NCBI GenBank assembly: GCA_031835245.1
Contig: JAVKOQ010000081.1
Span: 62,001-126,000, forward strand
Reading direction: 5' to 3'
Length of the DNA stretch: 64,000 bases
DNA from: Balamuthia mandrillaris
Lineage: Eukaryota > Discosea > Longamoebia > Balamuthiidae
The notes under the pieces were generated by a model, which made no database searches, was not told where the DNA came from, and saw only the letters and a list, made by a program, of their open reading frames with translations. The position numbers and the translations under genes were made by a program. Positions 20,649-30,652 of this stretch are shown piece by piece (position 1 is the stretch's first letter; each line of letters opens with the position of its first letter).

Positions 20649-21513
20649 ATGGAGGGACGTCGTTACATGGTACTTTGGTTCTCTCCTTCTTCTTCTTGTT
20701 CTTCTTCTTCTTCTTCTTCTTCTTCTTCTTCTTCTTCTTCTTCTTCTTCTTCTTCTTCTTCTTCTCTTGTTATCCAATTTACTGTTCTAATCTTTCACTG
20801 ATGATTGCGATCGTGACAAAACAATAAAACTTACCCTAATAATAAAGGTCGCAGTGGATGAAAGCCAAAACTCGGAGCGAGCTTTTCGCTACGCTTTGAG
20901 GCAAACCACGGACAAGGATGAGGTCTTGGTTGTCACCACTGTGGAGAAGAAACAGGCCTTCCCTGACAAGGACGGAAAGATCCACCAGAGCTCCGTAGAG
21001 TTCTTCAACCAGGAGGCCTCTGCCGCGGCTGAGCACCTCCTCACCAAATACTCCGCCCTCTGCAAGGCCGAAAGTGTTCGTTTCTTCACTTTCTCTTCTC
21101 CCATTTTTTCTCTTCTGATCAGAAATGATCGAAAAAAAAATACAGAAAACCTGCAGTTTTGCGAAAATCCCAATCTTGCAGGCCCGCAGCGCTGGTACCA
21201 TCGGGGAGGCCATTTGCTCAGTGGCCGAAACGAATAAGATAGACACATTGTTCCTTGGGTCCAGGGGAATGGACGGCTTCAAACGGTTTCGTTTTTTTCC
21301 CCCTGTTATATTTTTTCTCCCTTGCTTTCCATTTTCTCTTACCCATCCCTTCTTCCTTCTTCCTTCTTTTTTTCCCTTCTCTCTTCATTCTTGGTCGTTT
21401 TAAAAAACAGGATGATGTTGGGATCTGTGTCATCGTACTGTGTTCACAACTGCCATTGCACCACCACTGTGGTGAAGACGGACGTTGTAGAGCCTAAGAA
21501 GGAGAACAACTAA
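20649..21513 (+). CDS. UspA-like universal stress protein
   Basis: Four exons. The first is only 21 nt of coding (20649-20669, MEGRRYM) and joins, after an intron of about 180 nt, to exon 2 at 20848, giving YMVAVDESQNSERAF, the standard USP start (VAVDxS). Exon 2 holds YALRQTTDKDEVLVVTTVEKK. Exon 3 holds ARSAGTIGEAICSVAETN and LFLGSRGMDGFKR. Exon 4 begins with a split Arg codon and gives MMLGSVSSYCVHNCHCTTTVVK. The nucleotide-binding pattern G-2x-G-9x-G-S/T of ATP-binding USPs is seen as GSRGM...GSVS. These are small soluble proteins of stress response. Intron 1 carries a long (TTC)n array. The start rests on the splice join, not on a long frame. Confidence 0.85.
20688..20765 (+). repeat. (TTC)n microsatellite in USP intron 1
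   Basis: About 24 near-perfect TTC/CTT units between the 21-nt first coding exon and the second exon. Confidence 0.9.
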
Positions 21514-21611
21514 AGATCTTTTTTTCATCCTCTAAAGTCTGACTCTTTTGTTGCTGTAAAAGGGCAGAGAGAAGCTCGTCCTATGTACAGAGATGATGTT
21601 GATGTTTCTAT

Positions 21612-23511
21612 TTACTGGTCTAGGGGACGCAGATAGCTTGTAGGGAGCCAACCAGCGCCTTGGCCGTGAAGCAGCTCCACGTGCCACCATTCCCCTTCGG
21701 CCTCGCCTAAAAGCTTGGCGATATCTCCTTGCTTTGCGCTCACTTCTTCCGCTTTCTCCGCCACAAAATCAAACAGCACTTCTGCGTACCGTTCTCTGTT
21801 TTATTGGGTAAGCGATAACAATTTTGGAGGGGAGGAGAGAAGAGAGAGTGAGAGAGAGAGAGAGAGAGAACAAACCCAGCAGCCGAAGTAACATCCCAAG
21901 CTCTCTCTGTATAGTGTTGATCTTCCCCTCCTCCTTCATGCGGCTGTGTGGCATCTTCGATGCCCTGCTCCTGTTCCTCCCCCTCCCCTACTTGTGCGAC
22001 TTCTCCTTCGTTCCATTCTTGATACTCCCCTTCACCATAATCACCGTAATCATCGTATCCATACGCTGTTGCATGTTGTTCGTCTTGGTAGTGCTGTTGT
22101 TGGTGCTGTGCTACCTCCGCCTCCACAGAATGAAGCTGGTGCTTAACCTTGTCATAAGCTTTTTGAAACTTGGCGATGACTTGATCCATGCTTTCCACCT
22201 CCGACTTGGCCTGCTTCTGAGCAACAGGATCGGCTGCGTAGAAAGCAATCAACTTTTGTAGCCCTTCTCTAGACTGTTTCTTCTTTCTCAGCTTCTCCTC
22301 CAGCTCTCCCAACTGAAGGGAGAGGCGACGATGCTTCTCCTCTGGGTCAAGCGTGCGCAGCTCGCTTTCGCTCAGGCCGTATTCCTTCTCGATGCTGCTG
22401 ACGCTGTTGCCGCTGATGCTGGGTTTACGATAGGAGGGCACACCAGAGGAAGAAGAATTGGGAGAAAATGGAGGAGAAGTGGTGGATGTGGAAGAGGAAG
22501 TAGAAGATTTGGAAGAACCCTTCTTTTTGGAGGGAGAAAAGGCGCTGTTGGAAGCAAGGCAGACGTTACAGTCGTCACATACTCGTTGAATGGCATTGAC
22601 AGGGCCTATGTTGTGTAGCATGCAGCGATGAGTGGAACATTTCTTGCATACGACCCGCCCGCATACGCGGCAGTGATGCTGAAGAACCACGATGGGGGTT
22701 AGTTCATGTTGTGTGGTAATGAGCTAATCCAGAAAAAGCAAGGTTTCCCTACCCTGCGAAAGAACGTTGTAAATAGAAGGCCACATATAACGCAGCTATT
22801 CATAGGAAATTGGTCAACAATAGTTAGCTGAGAAAGAAGAAAAGAACGAAACACAAGAAAGCAAAAGCAAAGGAAACCAAGAAACAACAAGAGGTGTGGC
22901 AGGAAGGGAAAAACTCACGAGGTAACGTCTTCATCAGGCACCCAATGATTCCTCTCATCAAATCGAACGTTGTTGAATGGCCGAAAGGCAGTGACATACT
23001 CCAAGATAGCCTCTGGCCCGCTCTTCACCACCGCATAGGGTAAGTTAAACGGCTGTCCGGAACCAGCACTGAAGTGTTGCAAGCAGGAAAGCTGCTTGGG
23101 CAAGTCTGGAGGCAGTTCTCTAATAAACGAATTTTGAGAGAGGGACAGAGTCTGCAGCTTGGTGAGGTTGCAAATGGCATCGGCAGCTGGAAAGCCAGCA
23201 AACTGGTTGTTATCCAGGGTGAGGGTCTCCAGGTTGGTGAGGGCACCCAGCTCAGAGGGGAGGTGGTTGAGGCGGTTGTTGCTGAGGTGGAGAGTTTTGA
23301 GGGAGATGAGGGAGCCTATGCTAGTGGGCAGCTCTGTCAGTTGGTTGTCGTCCAAGGAGAGCACCTCGAGGTTGAGCAGTAGGCCTATCGATTGGGGCAG
23401 GCTCGTCAGTTGGTTTTTGTCTAACTAGTTTGTTTGTTACGTGAAAAAGAGAGGAAGAAATGAAAGTGGTTGAGTGAGACAAAACATTACGGGAACGCAG
23501 GAGGCAGCGAG

Positions 23512-23559
<48 letters not shown>

Positions 23560-23872
23560 AGGGAGCCAGTACTTCCAGTCGCTGCAGTAGGAGCAGCTGG
23601 CCAATTTCTTTGGGAAGAGAAGTGATCTTGTTGTCATAGAGGTGAAGTCTTTCGAGTTTGGTGAGGTAGTGCACCTCGGGTGGCAACTTGCTCAATTTGT
23701 TCTTTTGCAGGCTGAGGGTTTTGGCGTTGGGCAGATATCCGCTCTTGCTCACCTCAAACAGGGTTTCGGGGATGGCCTCGAGGCCCAGGTTCTCCAGGTT
23801 GATGCCCTCCCTCTGGCTGGACATTACCTCATTGATTATGTTGTTCGCTTTCGTTACATTGTCCTTTTGCAT
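21612..23872 (-). CDS. LRR - FYVE - coiled-coil - SH3 protein
   Basis: One gene of about six exons, joined in phase. From 23872 (MQKDNVTKANNIINE): leucine-rich repeats of the Shoc2/Erbin type (LSLQKNKLSKLPPEV, LHLYDNKITSLPKEIG, LSLDDNQLTELPTSIG, LHLSNNRLNHLPSELG, LTLDNNQFAGFP). The LRR exon ends NHWVPDEDVTS and splices at 22800 to CVICGLLFTTFFRR and then to HHCRVCGRVVCKKCS with RVCDDC, a complete FYVE finger with W, RRHHC and RVC signatures. A Ser-rich linker, a coiled coil (EEKHRRLSLQLGELEEKLRK) and an acidic stretch follow. The last exon is an SH3 domain (AEVLFDFVAEKAEEVSAKQGD, EGEWWHVEL, GWLPTSYL). FYVE binds PI3P on endosomes, SH3 binds Pro-rich partners, and LRRs bind protein partners, so an endosomal adaptor is likely. 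I know of no named protein with this exact order. Confidence 0.85.
23517..23556 (+). repeat. (GA)n microsatellite in LRR-FYVE-SH3 intron
   Basis: About 19 GA units within the first intron; CT on the coding strand. Confidence 0.9.
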
Positions 23873-24482
23873 GGCTGGTACCGTTTTTATTTTTTATTTA
23901 ATCGTCGCCGTGGTTCTTGAGCGTCGTGGCGGCCAGTTCCAATCCAATCAAACTCAACGTTGAGCGCTTTCTTTTTTGATGAAAGAGTAAAAGTCACGGA
24001 GGTCACCCTCTCCCCAAAGATGTTTTTCCAAAAAAAAAACGGCAGGTCCACTCTTGTCTTCCTCGTCCTTTTTTCTTTTGCTTTTTATGCTTCCGGGCCG
24101 GTTGGTAGCGCGAGGAAAACCTTTCCGTCCTACGTCAGCGGGTGGGAATTTTTTAGGTGCTGTCTACACAAATACTTGCGCATTTTCGATTGTGGGAGCT
24201 TGGGTCTCCGCTTTCTTTCTTTTTTCTCTTTGCGTGGGGGGGTGGTTTTCGCTGCACTCTTTTCTCACTTTTATTCGTTTTCTGTTTTGCATACACACAC
24301 ACACATACCCCTCTGTACATTTTGTAGTATACTTTACTTTTGTGTGGTGTTGTTTTTCTTTTTCCCTCACCTTTTTTTTTTTGTTGCTGAGTGAAGCGTC
24401 TATCGCTAGTTTTATTTATTTATTTGTACACACGCACCGAGTTTTACTTGCTCAGAAATCCAATCTCGCTTCAAAAGAAAAA
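23873..24482. promoter_or_regulatory. divergent promoter region of LRR-FYVE-SH3 (-) and RtcB (+)
   Basis: 610 bp, strongly T-rich on the plus strand towards RtcB, with a short (CA)n at about 24292-24303. No gene, TATA box or clear motif is seen. Confidence 0.35.
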
Positions 24483-26523
24483 ATGGCACACAAAAAAGCG
24501 GCGGCTGGAGGGGGCAGAGCGCAGTCACGCTCCTTTGAGGAGGAACTCAAGTATATTGAGCACGCTGGCCCTTGTAAATACACCATCAAAACGGGTTTTG
24601 TGCCAAACATGAAGGCAAGTATTTTTTTTTTCTAACTTCATTGAGTCAGTGTGCGATTGTTATTAACCTATCGCTCTGTGTTTTCGCTTTGGCGAACAGG
24701 TGCCAGGCACTTTTTATGTCAATGACGCTCTCAAAGATCTCGTTCTGGAGGAACTGCAGGATTATTGCGCGAATCCCACCGGCCTCGGTGGTTTCATTCC
24801 TGCCGTATGTCCCTGTGTCTCCTTTTTTCTCCCCTCTCCCTCTTTTTTTTTCTCACTCCAACTAACCATATTTCTTAGTTGAAACAAATAGCAAATGTAG
24901 CCAGCCTGCCGGGCATCGTTGGCGGCTCTTTGGGCATGCCGGACGTTCACAGCGGCTATGGCTTTGCCATTGGCAACGTTGCTGCCTTTGACATGTCTGA
25001 TCCTCAAGCTATTGTCTCTCCTGGCGGTGTTGGCTTCGACATTAACTGCGGAGTGCGTCTTGTACGGACCAACTTGGACTACAAGGACATAAAAAATGTC
25101 AAGGAAGAACTCGCACAAACGTTATTTGACCACATTCCGGTGGGAGTTGGCTCCAAAGGTGTTATACCTACCACAAGCCGAGACCTTGAAGAGGCCCTCG
25201 TATGTTTTCTCCCTCCCCATGTTTCTCTTTCTCCTCTCTTCTCTTGCTATTTAAAGGATGAGCATTTTATTATAATCTGTCAATCCACTGAAAAGTCATG
25301 TTGACCTTTTATCTCTAAGAAGTTCTGAACCACTATTCTTTTTCCTTTATTGTTTTTCACTACTTTTTGTTTTACTTGTGCTCACACTCCTTTTGTCTCT
25401 GCTATGTAGGAAATGGGCATCGATTGGTCCCTTCGGGAAGGCTACGCTTGGGCAGAGGACAAGGAACATTGCGAAGAATATGGCCGCATGTTGAACGCTG
25501 ATCCCTCCAAAGTTAGCACCAGAGCCAAGAAACGAGGCCTGCCCCAATTGGGTACTTTGGGAGCTGGCAACCACTATGCTGAGGTACAAGTCGTGGATGA
25601 GATTTACGACAAGTATGCTGCAAGCCGAATGGGCATCGACCGCACAGGCCAGGTACTGAACTCGTTTGTTTTGATTTTGCTTTTGTTTTTGTTTTGTGGG
25701 TGTGTTTGTTTGAAAGATGAATCGACTATCAGACCAACTTTTGGAATGTTGAAACATTCAATTTTGTCCTCTAAGAAGTTCTGACATCAAACACAACGCC
25801 TTTTTTTCATATTTTATTTTCTTATTCTTATCCAAACTTAATCTCACCTCTTCTCTCCAAGGTATGCGTACTTATTCACAGTGGCAGCCGAGGATTGGGG
25901 CATCAAGTGGCAACAGACGCCCTTATCTTGATGGAAAAGGCAATGGCCCGCGACAAGATCCACGTGAACGATCGTCAACTGGCCTGCGCCCGCATCTCCT
26001 CCAAAGAAGGGCAGGACTACCTGGCTGCCATGGCCGCAGCCGCTAACTATGCCTGGGTCAACCGCCAGAGTATGACCTTTTTAGTTCGGCAGGCCTTTGC
26101 CAAAGTCTTCAACTCTACTCCTGATGACCTCGACATGAACCTCATCTACGACGTAAGCCACAATATTGCCAAAATGGAGGAGCACATGGTTGCAGGACGA
26201 CCCCAACAGCTGCTCGTCCATCGCAAGGGCAGCACCAGGGCTTTCCCGCCACACCACCCTCTGATTCCTGTCGACTATCAGTTCACTGGACAACCAGTTC
26301 TCATTGGCGGCACAATGGGCACTTATAGTTACGTGCTAACGGGTACGGAGAAGGGCATGGAGGAGACCTTTGGGTCCACCTGCCATGGAGCGGGCAGAGC
26401 CCTGTCAAGGAGCAAGTCGCGTAAGACGTTGGGATATCAGGAAGTGCTCAATCAGTTGTCACAGAAGGGCATTAGTATCCGTGTGGCTTCGCCTAAGCTT
26501 GTTATGGAGGAGGTACCCTGTCA

Positions 26524-26557
<34 letters not shown>

Positions 26558-26699
26558 CCTCAGCTGAAGAGTAACTTTCTCTTTCGAAAAGGCGCCAGAA
26601 TCGTACAAAGATGTAAACAACGTGGTGGACTCTTGCCATGATGCAGGCATTTCCAACAAAGCCATTCGCCTGAGACCCGTTGCTGTCATCAAGGGATAG
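24483..26699 (+). CDS. RTCB: RtcB RNA-splicing ligase
   Basis: Six exons from [11 protein letters not shown] at 24483. Family signatures: GFVPNMK joined to [51 protein letters not shown] (metal-binding Asp and Cys), [58 protein letters not shown] and the guanylylated His context in [17 protein letters not shown], ending with [12 protein letters not shown]. All catalytic blocks are present, so it should be active. RtcB joins 2',3'-cyclic phosphate and 5'-OH RNA ends in tRNA splicing and, in animals, in XBP1 mRNA splicing in the unfolded protein response. Two of its introns (about 25200-25410 and 25655-25861) are unusually long, and each contains a box C/D snoRNA. Confidence 0.95.
25250..25334 (+). 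ncRNA. intronic box C/D snoRNA 1, dual guide to 18S rRNA
   Basis: Lies inside an RtcB intron. Box C is AGGATGA (25255-25261, one mismatch to RTGATGA), box D' CTGA (25288-25291), box C' ATGTTGA (25298-25304), box D CTGA (25325-25328). The 13 nt AATCTGTCAATCC before D' (25274-25286) are exactly complementary to the near-universal 18S segment GGATTGACAGATT. The 12 nt CTCTAAGAAGTT directly before D (25313-25324) are exactly complementary to 18S AACTTCTTAGAG. By the D+5 rule the targets are the first U of GGAUUGACAG and the second U of AACUUCUUAG, which I recall as human 18S Um1288 and Um1442. No clear terminal stem, and the ends are approximate. Confidence 0.85.
25707..25793 (+). ncRNA. intronic box C/D snoRNA 2, guide to 18S rRNA
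   Basis: Lies in the next long RtcB intron. A 6-bp terminal stem TGTTTG/CAAACA (25707-25712 with 25788-25793) encloses box C AAGATGA (25714-25720), box C' ATGTTGA (25746-25752, identical to snoRNA 1) and box D CTGA (25781-25784). The 13 nt CCTCTAAGAAGTT just before box D (25768-25780) are fully complementary to 18S AACTTCTTAGAGG, the same site as the D guide of snoRNA 1. I see no convincing D' box, so its second guide, if any, is unassigned. It is probably a paralogue of snoRNA 1 made by intron-to-intron duplication. Confidence 0.82.
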
Positions 26700-27099
26700 A
26701 ACAGCCGCACACCAACGAAAATGCAAGCTGAAGAGAGGTTGGCAAAGAAGCCCTCCCCTGTTGTTATTCATGACCATTAGAGGCAAAAAGAGCAGTACGA
26801 AAGCGAAGCAGACACCAGGCGGTAACTCCCCTTTGCGTAGGCCGGGAGAGCCAGCGCGCAGCAAACGGAGTGGCCAAGGGCAAAGAAAGAGGGAATGGCG
26901 GAGAGGGAACTACTTTCTTCTCTCTTCAGAAACCGAAAAAAAAAAAATTCCCTTTTTTGCCGACAAGCAGCATTTTTGGTCGACATAAAAAAGAAAATAA
27001 AAAGAACAGAAGATTTTCTTGGCCGCCAACTGCTGCGTTGGGGTGGAGTGCTCTGCCTGTTTTTTTTTGATTTTTTGTTTTCGAAACCTCAAGTAGGCG
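26700..27099. other. intergenic region between RtcB and the FET-like gene
   Basis: 400 bp holding the RtcB 3' UTR and the promoter of the next gene. Contains short A and T runs (26938-26948, 27060-27068). No other feature is seen. Confidence 0.3.
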
Positions 27100-27428
27100 A
27101 TGCATTCCAGTAGTATGTAGTTTAAACCGTCGCTCTCTCTTTCTCTTGTCGTTTTAGTGTTAACTTGATCATTTCAATGTGTTAAAGGCAGAGGTGGAGG
27201 AGGCTCAGGAGGAGGAGGGGGAGGCGACAAGGTGATTGAGGAGCAAGTGGACACGGTCTACATCACGGGTCTTACCGAAGAAGTCACCGCAGAGGACTTG
27301 GCTGACCTGTTTGGCTCCATTGGTGTCATTAAGGTAACCAACCGGACTCAAATGCCAGTTCACTTTCCAGCTTGATTTGATCGACCTTGCCCTTAACTCA
27401 AACTTTTTTCCTCGCTCGCTCTCTTATT

Positions 27429-27465
<37 letters not shown>

Positions 27466-28533
27466 ATCGTTTTAAAATAGCTTGACAAGAAAAAGCGACC
27501 ACCTGAACCAAAGATCTACATCTACAAAGACAAAGAGACAGGAAAGAACAAAGGCGACGCCACGGTGACCTACGATGACCCAGAGGCGGCCAAGGCCTCC
27601 ATCGAATGGTTTGGTGGTAAGGAGTTCAAAGGCAGTGTCATCACAGTGCAAATGGCCCAAAGAAAAGTGAGCGCTCAGTTTGCTGCTGGTAGAGGAGGAG
27701 GCAGAGGAGGAGGAGGAAGAAGAGACAGTGATCGTTATGGTTCGTCGGATCGAGGAGGAGACTATGGAGAGGAGAGAGGTGGAGGAGGTGGTCGAGGTGG
27801 AGGCAGAGGTGGAGGTCGCGGTGGTGGTGGCGGTGCCGACTGGCTTTGTGAAAGGTTTGCTTGCTTGGTTTCCTTGCATTTATTTCTATTTTCTTTCTTT
27901 TCTAGTCTCATTGGTCTCTGACCTCTCTCTCTCTCTCTCAGTTGTGGAAACAATAACTTTGCGCGAAGGAATGAGTGCAATCGTTGTGGAGAACCAAGGC
28001 CTGCCGGTGCTGGTGCCAGTGATGACTTCCGTGGAGGTAGTGGCGGTGGAGGTTTCGCTGGAAGGGAGGGCGATTGGAGTTGTCCCAACCCATCGTACGT
28101 TTTCTGTTTTACTTCATGGCCTTTTTGTTTTGTTTTTAATGGTGTTGAGAAGATAGATAGAGAGGACGGAGAAGCTCATAGTCTTTCCTTTGTTCTCACC
28201 TTTTCTTTTTGCAGTTGTGGAAACACGAACTGGGCTAGACGGACATCGTGCAACCGATGTGGCACTGCTAAGCCCGGCCAAACCTTTGGTGGTAATGCAG
28301 GCAGTGATCGTGGTGGTGACCGAAGACGAGACGACCGTCGAGGCGGTTATGGAGATCGAAGAGGAAGCGGGGAGCGTGACCGAGGCGACCGTGGTGATCG
28401 TGGTGACCGCGGCGGTGATTTTGGTGGAAGGGATTATAGCTATGGAAGAGAGGGGGAGGAGGACAACAGAGACCGATCTGGATATCAAAAGTCGAGGTCC
28501 TCTCGTCGAGATAATAGGGACAGACCCTATTGA
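27100..28533 (+). CDS. FET-like (FUS/TAF15-type) RNA-binding protein
   Basis: Five exons. A 13-nt first coding exon (27100-27112, MHSS plus one base) joins to 27188, giving SRGGGGSGGGGGGDKVIEEQ. One RRM follows: TVYITGLTEEVTAEDLADLF, IYIYKDKETGKNKGDATVTY, FKGSVITVQMA. Then come an RGG-rich block (GRGGGRGGGG) and two RanBP2-type zinc fingers, DWLCESCGNNNFARRNECNRCG, split by an intron, and [24 protein letters not shown], and a final Arg/Gly/Asp-rich tail ending RRDNRDRPY. RRM plus RanBP2 zinc finger plus RGG is the layout of FUS/EWS/TAF15 and related plant and protist proteins, which act in transcription and RNA processing and can phase-separate. The animal proteins have one zinc finger; this one has two. 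The SYGQ-rich N-terminal domain of animal FET proteins is missing. Confidence 0.88.
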
Positions 28534-28539
28534 GGCAAC

Positions 28540-28582
<43 letters not shown>

Positions 28583-29633
28583 ATGCTTTCCAATTCGAGT
28601 TTATAGTCTATGAACAAAATTAATACAGGAAATGTATTCATGCATGCTCTCGTTTCTTCTCACTGGATATCTGTTGCAGAAAGAACAAAAAGCAAACTGG
28701 GGTGACTTCCTTCAAACTTGCGAAGGAAAAAACGTTTCACCAAGGAAGACAGTATCCTAGCAATTCGGAATAGGTTTCCGCCGGCGTTCCTGATCTTTTT
28801 GTTATCCTAACTCGTCGAAGCAGACAGAGCACCGGGAGCGATGCGCAACAGCAACGTAAACACGCTTCAACCTGCTCAAAAATGCCAGACCCGATACAAC
28901 AGTTCATAATGGTAAAAGGCACGACCGGGTTGTGTTCCGATCAACTCTCTCATTTACAGGCACTGTTTGCATTGTCACTCTTGCTGGGTTGACAGTAACC
29001 TTCGGTCTCTTCGCAACTTCTCTTTTCATAGCACAAATGGTAAGGTATTATTTTTGGTGTTGTTGCAGCAACAACAAAAACGTTGTTGTTTGACTGTCTC
29101 CCCAGCCCACAGAAAACCGACGTGCTTCTCCGTTGATTGTGCGCCTGTTAGCTTGTCTGGCAGGGTCGCCATAGGTCAATTGCGCTACATCAAAAACTGA
29201 TTCTTTCTCATCCAAGCCACTGAGGCTACAATGGGTGGGTCATCAGGCTACGCGACAGCAATGTTAAATCCACAGAAAAACTGTTTGTTGGGGTTGAACG
29301 TAACTATGGAAACCCGATAGCGGCGTTTTTCTGAAAATCCTCTGAAATTTCAGCGTTGTCGTGGTCTCCTATTGTCATGCCAACGCAACTTACATCTTTT
29401 TTCCATAAAAAGAAGAGGTGCCGTAGTAACCCGATTCTAGTTTCTATGGAGACAGTCTCCACGGCAACATCGCTATTGGGATTTATTAAGGGTTTTTTTT
29501 GATGGTCTCTTTTATTCTGATAAGAAACCCAGAAACAGATAACATCAGCGATATCTGATCCGTGTCTCCCGATGAGCATTGGGAGATCACCCTGGTTAAC
29601 ACATTTTCATCGACGCTCAAGAATAAGACCACC
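28534..29633. promoter_or_regulatory. 1.1 kb intergenic region with X-box (RFX) cluster
   Basis: Begins with a (CT)n tract (28542-28579) just after the FET-like stop codon. No coding sequence is recognised. Four 14-mers near 29300-29468 have the RFX X-box form of two inverted half-sites around a 2-nt spacer: GTAACTATGGAAAC (29300), GGTGCCGTAGTAAC (29417), GTTTCTATGGAGAC (29440) and GTCTCCACGGCAAC (29455). They lie 165-335 bp before the ATG at 29634, where a promoter is expected. Confidence 0.5.
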
Positions 29634-30615
29634 ATGTACCAGAAAAATTGTGAGGAGGAGGAAGCGCACGCCGAACCGCTAGCCCAACAGACCCCTGAGC
29701 AGAGTAATGATGCGGCAACCCGCTTTGGTTTGACGAGTTACACGACGGCCCAACCACCTCCCTACCAGGAATATTTCTCGCACTCCCAGGCGGCTCCTTC
29801 TGCCTCTACAGAATTCCCAGCTGGTACATCATCTCATCTCTTTGGGCTACCTGCTCGCTCTGGAACCCATTTTGTGTTTATTTCGTTGTTTCTATGCTGA
29901 CCTTGCTCCTTTCTGCACGTTTTTTTTCTTTTGTAAAATGAAAACTAAACAAAAGGGCCTCCAGCGTCTTCATCTTTGGTGGTCAGTGATGGTCACTGGA
30001 TAGAAGAACACCCCCCAGCCAGGGCGGAGAGTGGGAGGCAACCACCTTTCTTGTCAACGAATTGTTGGGAGAGTTACGGCTTCGTGGGGTCTTTGCAAGC
30101 AGGAGAACAGTTACCCGTTCGACCTCTTACCCCGACGACTTGCTCTTCGTTTACAGAGGAGGGAGAAGGCCAGCGGCTTTCGACAACCACAACCACAACC
30201 TTATGTCATTCCCCTTTTTCTACAAGTTACTCACAATCCATCACAGAAGACTTTCACCCATCCACTTCCTCTTCTTCTTCAACCGCTCTGCTGCCTCCCT
30301 CTCCTTATGTTTCTTTATCTGAACAGCAACAACGCGACTCTCTCCTTAATCGCGAACAACAGCAATCTGCCTGGGCCGTCCACCTCCCTATGTTGCCAGC
30401 AGAAACGGGGCCATTACCGCCATTCGTGCTGCGTTACGTGAACGCCTATCTGATGTATGCCTCTCATCTCTATCCACTTGATGCAGCTTGTACCGATACC
30501 AAAGTTCTCTATCGAGTTTGCTGCACCGACACTGCCGCCGATGGTGCTGAAAATGTCAGTGCCGCTGCTTTGGCTGTACGCGTGTGCATAGCCATCGGTA
30601 CTGTCACGTTCTCCT

Positions 30616-30652
<37 letters not shown>

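Noticed and set aside
20562-20801. Poly-Arg and poly-Ser frames over the TTC array
   Set aside because: Translations of a microsatellite within the USP intron.
20790-20847. TGATGAT in USP intron 1 as a snoRNA box C
   Set aside because: No box D follows before the exon, and no guide match to rRNA is seen.
25313-25328. AGAAGTTCT read as a heat-shock element
   Set aside because: Half-sites are spaced by one base instead of two, and the sequence is better explained as a snoRNA guide plus box D.
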